Shown here: positions 7,400 to 15,126 of the stretch, one piece after another
Layout of the letters: each line of letters begins with the position of its first letter
Numbering within the stretch: position 1 is the first letter of the stretch
Source: Betaproteobacteria bacterium
Lineage (GTDB): Bacteria > Pseudomonadota > Gammaproteobacteria > Burkholderiales > Usitatibacteraceae
Length of the DNA stretch: 64,000 nucleotides
Reading direction: 5' to 3'
NCBI GenBank assembly: GCA_016720855.1
Contig: JADKJU010000003.1
Coordinates: 124,001 to 188,000 of the forward strand
Program-made: the position numbers and the translations under genes
The notes under the pieces: model-generated
Databases searched by the model: none
What the model was told of the DNA's origin: nothing
The model's input: only the letters and a program-made list of their open reading frames with translations

Positions 7400-8581
7400 A
7401 TGAGCGATCGCATCCTCGCCACCTATCGCGTCACCGCTTCCGCCAGCGACATCGACGCGCGCGCCACGGCGCTGGCAACCGAGCAGAGCGTGGAAATGCC
7501 CGTCGACGCCATTCGCGATCCGCGCGTTCTGGGCGAGGTGGTCGCGACCGTCGAGTCGGTCCGGTCGTGTCTTTCCGCTCCCGGGTCGGCCCAGCCCCCG
7601 CTCCCGTCTCGCTCCGGGAAAGGGGCATCGGGTGAGGACAGCTACGAAGTGACGCTCGGCATCGCCGCCGGGACCACCGGCCACGAAGCCTCTCAACTCG
7701 TGAACATGCTCTTCGGCAACTGCTCGCTCCAGCCGGAAGTGGAACTCCTCGACGTCGCCTTCCCGAACGGATACGCGCCCGCCTTTCCGGGGCCGGCTTT
7801 CGGCATCGCCGGGCTACGCGATCGCCTGCAGGCGCCGTATCGCGCCCTCACTTGCACGGCGCTCAAGCCGCAGGGCTCGACCGTGGAGCATCTCGCCAGC
7901 CTCGCCGGCGCCTTCGCGCGCGCCGGGATCGACGTCATCAAGGACGACCACGGCCTGGCCAATCAGTCCTTCTCCCCCTTCGCCGCGCGAGTGCCCGCGG
8001 TGCAGCGCGCCATCGACGCCGCCAACCGCGAAACCGGCGGACACACGATCTACGCGCCCACCTTTTCCGGCGGGCCGAAGGCGCTGGCGGAACAGGCGCG
8101 CATCGCAGGAGACTGCGGCGTCGGCATGGCGCTCGTGGCCCCGATGCTCGTGGGGCTACCCGCTTTCGTCGAGATGCGCCGCGAGTTCGGGCTGGCGCTC
8201 CTCGCGCACCCGGCCCTTGCTGGCGCCTGCCGCATGGCGCCTGCCTTGCTGCTGGGCAAGCTGTTTCGTCTCTTCGGCGCCGATGCGACCATCTTCCCGA
8301 ACCACGGCGGCCGGTTCAGCTACAGCCGCGATACCTGCCTGGCGATCGCCGCCGCGGCGCGCGACCCCTGGGAGTGCCTCGCGCCGATCCTCCCCGTTCC
8401 CGCCGGCGGCATGGGCGTGGCGCGCGTCGGCGAGATGATCGCGGACTACGGACGCGATACGATGCTGCTCATCGGGGGCGGGCTGCTGACCGCGGGCGAT
8501 GCGCTTGCCGAGCGCAGCCGCGAGTTCGTCGCAACGGTTCGCCAAAGTGCTTCCTCTCCCTCCGGGAGGGGGTTGGGGTGA
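7400..8581 (+). CDS. RuBisCO-like protein (form IV)
   Basis: A 393-residue homologue of the RuBisCO large subunit that cannot be a normal carboxylase. Lys156 (in ALKPQG) matches the catalytic Lys175 of RuBisCO. K181-D-D183-H184 matches the carbamylated Lys201/Asp203/Glu204 site, with His in place of Glu. The loop-6 Lys is absent (NHGGRFSYS stands there), and the phosphate-binding GGG (LLIGGGLLTAG) is kept. Known form IV proteins act as enolases or isomerases of methylthioribulose phosphates or as decarboxylases in apionate breakdown. The cupin gene directly downstream recalls the Rhodospirillum methylthioadenosine-isoprenoid shunt, but this is inference. Residues 61-80 and the C-terminal SSPSGRGLG are encoded by dispersed palindromic repeats. 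Confidence 0.88.
   Translation: MSDRILATYRVTASASDIDARATALATEQSVEMPVDAIRDPRVLGEVVATVESVRSCLSAPGSAQPPLPSRSGKGASGEDSYEVTLGIAAGTTGHEASQLVNMLFGNCSLQPEVELLDVAFPNGYAPAFPGPAFGIAGLRDRLQAPYRALTCTALKPQGSTVEHLASLAGAFARAGIDVIKDDHGLANQSFSPFAARVPAVQRAIDAANRETGGHTIYAPTFSGGPKALAEQARIAGDCGVGMALVAPMLVGLPAFVEMRREFGLALLAHPALAGACRMAPALLLGKLFRLFGADATIFPNHGGRFSYSRDTCLAIAAAARDPWECLAPILPVPAGGMGVARVGEMIADYGRDTMLLIGGGLLTAGDALAERSREFVATVRQSASSPSGRGLG
7590..7638. repeat. Dispersed palindromic repeat inside the RuBisCO-like gene
   Basis: Read on the minus strand it runs TCCTCACCCGATGCCCC, then TTTCCCGGAGCGAGACGGG, matching the CCCTCACCCC...TCTCCCGGAG...GAGAGGG repeat class. It is in frame and encodes about 17-20 extra residues (PGSAQPPLPSRSGKGASGED) between two segments of the N-terminal domain. 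Confidence 0.6.
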
Positions 8582-8585
8582 GGAC
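8551..8585. repeat. Dispersed palindromic repeat forming the 3' end of the RuBisCO-like gene
   Basis: TTCCTCTCCCTCCGGGAGG followed by GGGTTGGGGTGAGGA is a near-consensus half of the same repeat class. It encodes the last ten residues of the RuBisCO-like protein and its TGA stop, and ends 4 bases before the cupin ATG. Confidence 0.7.
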
Positions 8586-8589
8586 AATC

Positions 8590-9000
8590 ATGTCTGGCAA
8601 GCTCGTCCGCAGGCACGACGGCGCCTTCCACTGGGAAGGCGTGGAGGTGCTGGAGTACAAGCAGGAAGGCTCGGCGCCCTTCCGGGACGTGACGCGCCAG
8701 GTTCTGTTCGACGACCCGTCGCTCGCCACGCAGCTTCGCTACTTCGAAGTCGCTCCGGGGGGCTGGACCACGCTCGAGCGCCACGAGCACGTGCACAACG
8801 TGATGGTGATCCGCGGCAAGGGTCGCTGCCGGGTGGGCGAGAGCGAATTCGACCTCGGCCGCAACGACCTCGTGAGCGTGCCTCCCATGACCTGGCACCA
8901 GTTCCATGCCGCATCCGACGAGCCGCTGGGATTTCTCTGCCTCGTGAACCGGGAACGGGACAGGCCGCAGCTTCCGGGCAACGGGAACGGTTCGGCCTAG
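8590..9000 (+). CDS. Cupin-domain protein, partner of the RuBisCO-like protein
   Basis: A 136-residue single-domain cupin. Cupin motif 1 is seen as GGWTTLERHEHVHNVMVIRG (His65, His67, His69 and the following Glu-less strand). Motif 2 is VPPMTWHQFHA with His103. Together these supply a three- or four-His metal site. It starts 8 bases after the RuBisCO-like stop, so the two are surely co-expressed. A manganese cupin next to a RuBisCO-like gene in Rhodospirillum rubrum works as a methylthioxylulose-5-phosphate methylsulfurylase. The same role here is possible but unproven. The 3' end overlaps the convergent Bug gene by 4 bases. Confidence 0.85.
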   Translation: MSGKLVRRHDGAFHWEGVEVLEYKQEGSAPFRDVTRQVLFDDPSLATQLRYFEVAPGGWTTLERHEHVHNVMVIRGKGRCRVGESEFDLGRNDLVSVPPMTWHQFHAASDEPLGFLCLVNRERDRPQLPGNGNGSA

Positions 9001-9974
9001 TCGAGCTTGATGCCCGCTTCGCGAACGACCGCGCCCCACTTTGCGTTCTCGGTCCTGATGAAGTCCGCGAAATGTTGCGCCGTGCCGCCCAGCGGCGTGC
9101 TTCCGTCTTCCTTGAGCTTGTCGACCATCTCCGGACGACCCAGGGCCTTGTTGGCCTCGGCGTTCAGCTTGTCGATGATGGCCCTGGGCGTTCCGGCGGG
9201 CGCCACGAGTCCACTCCACGTGGCCGCCTCGAATCCGGCGTAGCCCGATTCAGCGATCGTCGGCACGTCCGGCAGGATCGCCATGCGCTTGGGCGAAGTG
9301 ACGGCGACCGCCCGTATGCGTCCCCCGGCGACAAGGCCGCCCACCGCAATCGAGTTGCCGAAGTAGCAGTCCACGCTGCCGCCCATCAGGTCGGCCACGG
9401 CAGGCCCGGCCCCCTTGTAGGGCACGTGCGCCATCGCGATGCCGGAGCGCCGCTGGAACATCTCGCCGCCAATGTGGCCGATGGTCCCGTTGCCGGGCGA
9501 GGCCATGTTGAGCTTGCCGGGATTCGCCCTGGCAGCGTCCACCAATTCCTTCAGCGTCCTGTAGGGCGAGTTGGCGGCGACCACCAGGATGAGCGGCTGA
9601 GAGGAGATGAGCGCGATCGGCGCGAAGTCCTTGAGCGGGTCGAAGGGCATCTTCGTGTAGAGGGCCGGGTTCACCGCGAGGTTCGCCGTTTGCCCCATCG
9701 CGATCGTGTAGCCGTCCGCTGCCGACTTGGCGGTGGCGTCCAGGCCGATGTTGCCGCCCGCGCCGGGACGGTTGTCGATCACGATGGCCCACTTGGTCGT
9801 GCTCGTGATCGCCTGGGCGATGGCGCGCGAGAGCACGTCGGTGCCGCCCGCGGGCGGGAACGGCACGACCAGCTTGATGGACTTCGCCGGATAGTCCTGC
9901 GCAAGGGCGAACGACGGCAGGAGCGCGGCCATCAGGGTCGCGCCGGCAAGGCGGAAAAGATCACGTTTGGTCAT
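8997..9974 (-). CDS. Bug/TctC-family periplasmic solute-binding protein
   Basis: A 325-residue secreted binding protein. The start at 9974 gives a signal peptide (MTKRDLFRLAGATLMAALLPSFALA, cleaved after ALA); an ORF extension of 20 codons upstream lacks sense. Bug landmarks are VVPFPPAGGTD, NRPGAGGNIG, ASPGNGTIGH and HVPYKGAGPA, which line the carboxylate-binding cleft between two lobes. Its start overlaps the end of the CoA-transferase upstream by 14 bases, so it is read from the same message. The ligand is probably the acid that the CoA-transferase activates. There are no membrane subunits here, so it would depend on TctA/TctB elsewhere or act in sensing. Confidence 0.92.
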   Translation of the reverse strand: MTKRDLFRLAGATLMAALLPSFALAQDYPAKSIKLVVPFPPAGGTDVLSRAIAQAITSTTKWAIVIDNRPGAGGNIGLDATAKSAADGYTIAMGQTANLAVNPALYTKMPFDPLKDFAPIALISSQPLILVVAANSPYRTLKELVDAARANPGKLNMASPGNGTIGHIGGEMFQRRSGIAMAHVPYKGAGPAVADLMGGSVDCYFGNSIAVGGLVAGGRIRAVAVTSPKRMAILPDVPTIAESGYAGFEAATWSGLVAPAGTPRAIIDKLNAEANKALGRPEMVDKLKEDGSTPLGGTAQHFADFIRTENAKWGAVVREAGIKLD

Positions 9975-11154
9975 GCGTATCTCCACGGAGGGATGGGGCG
10001 GAAGAAGCGGATACGGCAACGTCCAGCGGCGCAAGGATCTCCTCGTTGTGCTCCCCGGGCTTCGGCAGGGGCAGGCGCAACCCGAGTCTTTCGGTGCCGA
10101 ACTGGATCGGCAGCGCGGGAATGCGCGTCGGCCTTCCGTCCGGCAGCGCCAGGTCGATCATGCCGCCCGCGTCGAGGTGCGGGTCGTCGAACAGGTCTGA
10201 GGGCGTCCGGATGCGCGCGAAGGGCAGGCCCGCCTTCTCGCAAAGCGCCTCGAGTTGCGCGATCGTCCGTCGGGCAAGCAGTTTCGCCACCTGCGGGATC
10301 AGCGTCTCGCGTGCCTGCGAGCGCAGGTTGTTGGTGGCGTAGGCGGGATCGGCCAGTTCGGGCTCGCCCAGTGCGGCCGTGAAGATCTCCCATTGGCGCT
10401 CGGTGACCACGCCCAGGAAGATACTCGTGCCGTCCGACGAGGTGAAGATGTCGTACACGCCCCACGCGCGCCTGCCGGCCGACATGGGCTCGAGCGCCTT
10501 GCCCGTGCTGGCATGCTGCATCATGTGCGTGGACACCAGCCACGCGGCATTCTCGAAGAGGCCGCTCTGGACGTACTGGCCCTTGCCGGTGCGGTCGCGG
10601 TCGCGCAGCGCGGCCATGATGGCGATGACGCCGAACAGGCCGCCCATCATGTCGTTCACGGGCGCGCCGGCGCGCAGCGGCCGGCCCACGGGGCCGGTCA
10701 TGAATGCGAGACCGCTCATCATCTGCACCACCTCGTCGAGTGCGGTGCGGTTCTCGTAGGGGCCCGCGAGGAACCCCTTGAGCGAGCAGTAGATGAGGCG
10801 CGGGTTCACGGCGGACAGCGCCTCGTAGCCCAGGCCCTTTGCCTCCAGCGCGCCGGGACGAAAGTTTTCCAGGAAAACATCGGCCGTCCCGGCGAGCTTC
10901 CTGGCGGCCGCGATTCCTCCGGGCGAGGACAGGTCGAGGGTCACGCTCTTCTTGTTGCGGTTGAACGAGGCGAAAAAGCCAGCGCCGCTGCTCGTGAGGT
11001 AGCGCGTGGGATCACCCTTGCCAGCGGGTTCCACCTTGATCACTTCGGCGCCCAGGTCCGCCAGGACGAGCCCGCAAGTCGGGCCCATGACCATGTGCGA
11101 CAACTCGACGACGCGGATGCCGTCGAGGGGAAGGTGCGGGGATTCGGACGTCAT
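9961..11154 (-). CDS. Class III CoA-transferase (CaiB/BaiF family)
   Basis: A 397-residue enzyme that moves CoA between carboxylic acids. It shows the family start DGIRVVELSHMVMGPTCG, the region VIKVEPAGKGDPTR, NRNKKSVTLDL and FLENFRPG. The catalytic Asp lies in TALDEVVQMMSG, which corresponds to Asp169 of formyl-CoA transferase. The GGG-type loop appears as DMMGGLFGV. It is followed by the Bug gene with overlap and lies just downstream of lrgAB. Donor and acceptor acids cannot be told from sequence. Confidence 0.9.
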   Translation of the reverse strand: MTSESPHLPLDGIRVVELSHMVMGPTCGLVLADLGAEVIKVEPAGKGDPTRYLTSSGAGFFASFNRNKKSVTLDLSSPGGIAAARKLAGTADVFLENFRPGALEAKGLGYEALSAVNPRLIYCSLKGFLAGPYENRTALDEVVQMMSGLAFMTGPVGRPLRAGAPVNDMMGGLFGVIAIMAALRDRDRTGKGQYVQSGLFENAAWLVSTHMMQHASTGKALEPMSAGRRAWGVYDIFTSSDGTSIFLGVVTERQWEIFTAALGEPELADPAYATNNLRSQARETLIPQVAKLLARRTIAQLEALCEKAGLPFARIRTPSDLFDDPHLDAGGMIDLALPDGRPTRIPALPIQFGTERLGLRLPLPKPGEHNEEILAPLDVAVSASSAPSLRGDTHDQT

Positions 11155-11163
11155 GCCGACAGT

Positions 11164-11892
11164 CTAGCGGACGTACTGCAGCGCCAGAGGAATCAGCACC
11201 GCCCCCAGGACGCCGTGCAATCCCATCCCCAGGCTCGCGTAGGTTCCCGCCTCGGGGTGGACGCTGAAGGCGCGGGAAGTGCCGATGCCATGCGCGGCCA
11301 CCCCCAGCGCGAATCCGCGCTGCCACCACGCCCTGGAACCGACGGCATTCAGGACCACGCGCACGAGGATCGCGCCGAGGATGCCGGTCGAGACCGCGAA
11401 CACGGCCGTGAGCGTCGGGGACACGTTGATCCGCTCCGCCACGCCCATCGCGATCGGCGCGGTGACCGACTTCGCGTAGAAGCCGCCGACGATCGCCGAA
11501 TCCGCGCCGAGCAGCCTGGCGGTGCCCACGGCGCTCACGATCGAGGTCGCACCGCCGGCGAGCAACGCGGCGAGCAGCGGGAAGATGCGCCCGCGAAGCG
11601 CATCAAGCCCCTTGTAGATCGGCACCGCCAGCGCCACGGTCGCCGTGCCCAGGAGGAAATGCACGAATTGCGCGCCCTCGAAGTACTTTGCGTAGGGCAT
11701 GTCGATCAGCGTGATCACGGCCGCCACGATGGCGATCGCGATGGCGACCGGGTTGGCAAACGGATTGCGGCCAGCGTGCTCGTAGAGCATTACGCCCGCC
11801 TGGTACGCCGAGAGCGTGAGCACGAGCGCGAGCAGCGGGCTGCCGGAGAGATAGACCCAGATCTCGTGGATGGCCGGCAGGGCGGGCGTCAT
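11164..11892 (-). CDS. lrgB: LrgB-family membrane protein
   Basis: A 242-residue protein, nearly all hydrophobic, with about seven membrane helices and the LrgB/CidB signature stretch SVTAPIAMGVAERI followed by LVRVVLNAVG and HGIGTSRAF. The start at 11892 overlaps the lrgA stop in ATGA, so they are translationally coupled. LrgAB/CidAB pairs are described as holin-antiholin-like proteins affecting murein hydrolase export. In some bacteria and in plant chloroplasts homologues carry glycolate, lactate or pyruvate. In this organic-acid region the transport role is the more attractive one. Confidence 0.9.
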   Translation of the reverse strand: MTPALPAIHEIWVYLSGSPLLALVLTLSAYQAGVMLYEHAGRNPFANPVAIAIAIVAAVITLIDMPYAKYFEGAQFVHFLLGTATVALAVPIYKGLDALRGRIFPLLAALLAGGATSIVSAVGTARLLGADSAIVGGFYAKSVTAPIAMGVAERINVSPTLTAVFAVSTGILGAILVRVVLNAVGSRAWWQRGFALGVAAHGIGTSRAFSVHPEAGTYASLGMGLHGVLGAVLIPLALQYVR

Positions 11893-12233
11893 TCCGGAGG
11901 TTCCTTCGCGATGGCGCGCAGCACCAGTGCCGTTACCGCCAGGGTCGCGATCACGCTCACCACGAGCGCGGCGACGACCGCGGCCGCTTGCGAGCGGATC
12001 TGCGGCCAGAACATCACGACGCCCACCGCCGCGGGAACGAACAGCAGCCCGAGGTTCTGGCTGAAGGCAGTAGCCACGAAATCGAGCGATTCCGGCACCT
12101 TGCCACGGACCCGCAGCCAGGCGACGAGGAGCACGAGCCCGATCACGGGGCCGGGGATGAGCGGCAGGAGGAACTTCGCGACCAGTTCCCCGAGGCCCTG
12201 GAAAAGGAGGATCTGGACGAGGCCGGCGATCAT
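11889..12233 (-). CDS. lrgA: LrgA/CidA-family membrane protein
   Basis: A 114-residue protein with four predicted membrane helices and the family motif LPLIPGPVIGLVLL (commonly LP-PGSVIGM-LL) plus LLFVPAAVGVV. It is the usual partner of LrgB, directly downstream with a 4-base overlap. It sits between a CoA-transferase gene upstream (43-base gap) and lrgB, embedded in a catabolic run on the same strand. Confidence 0.9.
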   Translation of the reverse strand: MIAGLVQILLFQGLGELVAKFLLPLIPGPVIGLVLLVAWLRVRGKVPESLDFVATAFSQNLGLLFVPAAVGVVMFWPQIRSQAAAVVAALVVSVIATLAVTALVLRAIAKEPPE

Positions 12234-12276
12234 GCGGCGGCTGCGTCAAGTGCGGGCACGGTGGCCACGAACGCGT

Positions 12277-13527
12277 TCATTTCCCTTCGGCCGCGTCGGC
12301 GGGCCGCGCCTCGCAAGCCACGCCTTCGGCCAGCAGCCGCGCGTAGTCTTCGTCGCCAATGCCCGCTTCGGCCAGCAGCGCCCGGTTGTTCTCCCCGAGC
12401 CTGGGCGCCGGTGTGCGGATCGACCCCGGCGTCCCGGTCATGCGCGGCACCACGTGGTGCATGGGATAGCTCCCCATGTCGGGATCGGGATAGTCGGCGA
12501 CGAGCTCGCGCGCGCGGACGTGCGGGTCCTCGACGATCTGCGCGATGTCGTAGATCGGGCCGATGGTGACCTCGGCCGTCTCGAAGAAGGCGACGTTCTC
12601 GGCCTGCGTGCGTTGCGCGACGAACGCACCGATGATCGCGTCGAGCTGCGCGGCATTCTTCACGCGGTCCGCGTTCGTGCGGTAGCGCGGGTCGTCCACG
12701 AGGTCCTCGCGGCCGATCGAGCGGAAGAGGCGTTCGGCCATCTTTTGCGTGGAGGCCGAGAGCCCCACGAAGAGCGCGTCCTTGCACCGGTAGGCATTGC
12801 GCGGCCCGGAGTTGGTGGAGCGGCTCCCCGCGCGCGGCTTCACCTTGCCCGTCAGGCGGTAATTGGCGGCATGCGGCCCCAGCACGGTGAAGAGCGGATC
12901 GAGCAGCGGCAGGTCGATCACCTGCCCCCGGCCGCCGTTCACCTCCACCTCGCGCAGCGCGATCATCGCGGCCGATGCCCCGTAGAGGCCGGCGATCGAG
13001 TCCGCGAGATACATGGGCGGCAGCACCGGCTCGCGGTCCGCGAAGCCGTTCAGCGCAGCGAATCCCGACATGCCCTCGACGAGCGTGCCGAAGCCGGGGC
13101 GCCTGGCATAGGGACCGTCCTGCCCCCAGCCGGAGACGCGCAGGATCACGAGCTTCGGGTTCAGGCGCAGCAGGTCATCCGGCGACAGTCCCATCTTTTC
13201 CAGCGTCCCGGGGCGGAAGCTCTCGACGAAGAGCTGCGCCGAGGGCACCAGCTTCAGCAGCAGCTCGCGCGCCTCGGGCTTGCGCAGGTCGAGGGCGAGG
13301 CTCTTCTTGTTCCGGGCGTAGAGCTTCCAGTTGGTGTCCACGCCCTGCGTGACCCACGCGCGCAGCGTGTCGCCGGCGGGGGGTTCCACCTTTATCACCT
13401 CGGCCCCGAAGTCGGCCAGCACCTGCGTGAGGGTGTTTCCCGCGATGAGGCGCGAGAGGTCGAGCACGCGCACGCCCGCAAGCGTTCCGCGGGCAGAGGG
13501 GTCGTAGTCGCGCCGGGGGAGCGTCAC
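12277..13527 (-). CDS. Class III CoA-transferase, variant active site
   Basis: A 416-residue CaiB/BaiF-family protein: AGVRVLDLSRLIAGNTLTQ, VIKVEPPAGDTLR, ARNKKSLALDLR and FVESFRPGTLEKMG. At the position of the catalytic Asp (GFD or LDE in its two relatives in this window) it reads RPGFGTLVEGMSG, with Gly in place of Asp. Some members of the family share this sequence, so it may be a subgroup with another mechanism. It lies 10 bases after the CitE-like gene, suggesting that it loads CoA on the substrate of that lyase, or racemises it. Confidence 0.87.
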   Translation of the reverse strand: MTLPRRDYDPSARGTLAGVRVLDLSRLIAGNTLTQVLADFGAEVIKVEPPAGDTLRAWVTQGVDTNWKLYARNKKSLALDLRKPEARELLLKLVPSAQLFVESFRPGTLEKMGLSPDDLLRLNPKLVILRVSGWGQDGPYARRPGFGTLVEGMSGFAALNGFADREPVLPPMYLADSIAGLYGASAAMIALREVEVNGGRGQVIDLPLLDPLFTVLGPHAANYRLTGKVKPRAGSRSTNSGPRNAYRCKDALFVGLSASTQKMAERLFRSIGREDLVDDPRYRTNADRVKNAAQLDAIIGAFVAQRTQAENVAFFETAEVTIGPIYDIAQIVEDPHVRARELVADYPDPDMGSYPMHHVVPRMTGTPGSIRTPAPRLGENNRALLAEAGIGDEDYARLLAEGVACEARPADAAEGK

Positions 13528-13537
13528 CGCCGTGACC

Positions 13538-14425
13538 CTACTCCCAGCCCGTTCCGGCGCTCTCGGCGACCAGGCCGAGCTTCTTCGCGATGCGAAGGAT
13601 CGCCTCCGCGCGGGTCACGAACGGCGCGTCGATCATCTTGCCGTCCACGGTCCATGCGCCCACACCCTTCGCCGCCGCCTCCCTTGCCGAGGCCACGACC
13701 TTGAGCGAATGCGCGATCTCGGCCTCGGTGGGACGGAACACCTCGTTGATCACCGCGACCTGGCCGGGATGGATGGCGGACTTGCCCACGTAGCCCAGCC
13801 TTCGGGCCGTTTCGGCTTCCTGCCTGAGGAACTCCAGGTTCTTCACGTCGGCCATGGCCGAGTCGAGGGCGAACACGCCGGCTTCCGCCGCGGCGAGCTT
13901 CACACCGAGCTGGAAATGCAGCACGACGCGCGGATCATAGCGATCGATGCCGTAGGGCTCGAGGAGGTCGCCGAAGCCGAGCTGCAGGCCGGCCACGCGC
14001 GGATCGGCGCCGGCGATCTCGGCGGCGAGGCGAAAAGCCTTCGGCGTCTCGATGTTGGCGAGGATGCCGGCGGGCTTCTCCACGCCCTTCGCCTTCTCCA
14101 CCCGGGCGATGACCTCGGCTGCGAAGCGCACGTCGTCCGCGCTGCCGGTCATGGGCAAGTTCACGAGGTCGAGCCCCGGGCCCGTGATGGCCTCGACGTC
14201 CTTGCCGAAGTGCGGCGTGTCGATGCCGTTCACGCGCACGATGATCGTCTTCGGCTTGCCGGCAGGCAGCGAACGCAGGAACTTCGCCACCGCCAGACGC
14301 GCCTCGTCCTTGCGGCTCTCGTCGACGGCATCCTCGAGGTCGATGGAGATTGCGTCGGCCTCGCCCGCCATCGCCTTGGCGAAGAGTTCCGGGCGCGAGC
14401 CCGGAACGAAAAGCTTGCACCTCAT
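13538..14425 (-). CDS. CitE-like HpcH/HpaI-family acyl-CoA lyase
   Basis: A 295-residue TIM-barrel lyase: KLFVPGSRPE at the start, the acidic metal motif SIDLEDAV, RVNG with the CoA-phosphate Arg, ANIETPKA with the metal Glu, and GFGDLLEPYG. These features fit the citrate lyase beta/malyl-CoA/citramalyl-CoA lyase branch that cleaves beta-hydroxyacyl-CoA into acetyl-CoA plus an oxo acid. The stop lies 10 bases before a CoA-transferase, and the start overlaps the RraA-like gene by 4 bases. A route acid to acyl-CoA to hydroxyacyl-CoA to split products is implied. The exact thioester is unknown. Confidence 0.87.
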   Translation of the reverse strand: MRCKLFVPGSRPELFAKAMAGEADAISIDLEDAVDESRKDEARLAVAKFLRSLPAGKPKTIIVRVNGIDTPHFGKDVEAITGPGLDLVNLPMTGSADDVRFAAEVIARVEKAKGVEKPAGILANIETPKAFRLAAEIAGADPRVAGLQLGFGDLLEPYGIDRYDPRVVLHFQLGVKLAAAEAGVFALDSAMADVKNLEFLRQEAETARRLGYVGKSAIHPGQVAVINEVFRPTEAEIAHSLKVVASAREAAAKGVGAWTVDGKMIDAPFVTRAEAILRIAKKLGLVAESAGTGWE

Positions 14426-15126
14426 TGCTTCGCTTTCGACGCCTCGTAGCGCGCCTTGTTCTCGGCGTTGGGGGGATAAAGGCCGGGAAGGGACGCGCCA
14501 TTCTCCACCTGCGCCATGATCCAGCTCTCGAGCCGTTCCTGCTCCGGGGCCGCGGCGACGATGTCCTCGACGAGCGCCTGCGGGATCAGCACGGCCCCGT
14601 CGTCATCCACGACCACCACGTCGTCGGGGAACACGGCCACGCCGCCGCAACCGATGGGCTCGCCCCAGTTCACGAACGTGAGGCCGGCGACCGAAGGCGG
14701 CGCTGCCCCGCCCTGGCACCACACGGGAAGTCCCGTGCCGCGAACGCCGGCCACGTCGCGCAGGACGCCGTCGGTGACGAGCGCGGCCACGCCCTTCCTC
14801 TTCATGCGCGCGCACAGGATGTCGCCGAAAATGCCCGCGTCGGTGACGCCCATCGCGTCGGCCACGGTGATGCAGCCTTCGGGCATGGCCTCGATGGCGG
14901 CGCGCGTCGAGATCGGCTTCGACCACGACTCCGGCGTGGCGAGATCCTCTCGCGCCGGCACGAAGCGCAGCGTGAACGCCGGGCCCACGAGGCGCGGCTG
15001 CCCGGGGTTGAGCGGGCGGGTGCCGCGCATCCAGACGTTGCGCAGGCCCTTCTTGAGGAGGAGGGTCGTGATGGTCGCGGTGGTGACCTTCGACAGCGTG
15101 GAAATGACTTTCGGATCGAGTGCCAT
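14422..15126 (-). CDS. RraA-like aldolase/decarboxylase-family protein
   Basis: A 234-residue member of the RraA/HMG-aldolase fold. The diagnostic region is ADAMGVTDAGIFGDILC, then AALVTDGVLRDV (the Arg-Asp pair that binds substrate and metal), with DDVVVVDDDGAVLIP near the end. True RraA, the RNase E inhibitor, is about 160 residues. This longer form matches the oxoacid aldolase branch (4-carboxy-4-hydroxy-2-oxoadipate or similar substrates). It overlaps genes on both sides, by 4 bases with citE-like and 1 base with dapA-like. An aldolase for the operon's oxo-acid intermediates is the best reading. Confidence 0.82.
   Translation of the reverse strand: MALDPKVISTLSKVTTATITTLLLKKGLRNVWMRGTRPLNPGQPRLVGPAFTLRFVPAREDLATPESWSKPISTRAAIEAMPEGCITVADAMGVTDAGIFGDILCARMKRKGVAALVTDGVLRDVAGVRGTGLPVWCQGGAAPPSVAGLTFVNWGEPIGCGGVAVFPDDVVVVDDDGAVLIPQALVEDIVAAAPEQERLESWIMAQVENGASLPGLYPPNAENKARYEASKAKQ

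Noticed and set aside
10255..13704. A 1,149-codon open frame on the plus strand
   Set aside because: It lies antisense to the CoA-transferase, lrgAB and CoA-transferase genes, is rich in Arg/His/Gly and has no motif. Long shadow frames are expected in such GC-rich DNA.
14422..15126. RraA, the RNase E inhibitor
   Set aside because: The protein is about 70 residues longer than true RraA and sits among acid-catabolism genes; aldolase-branch features fit better.
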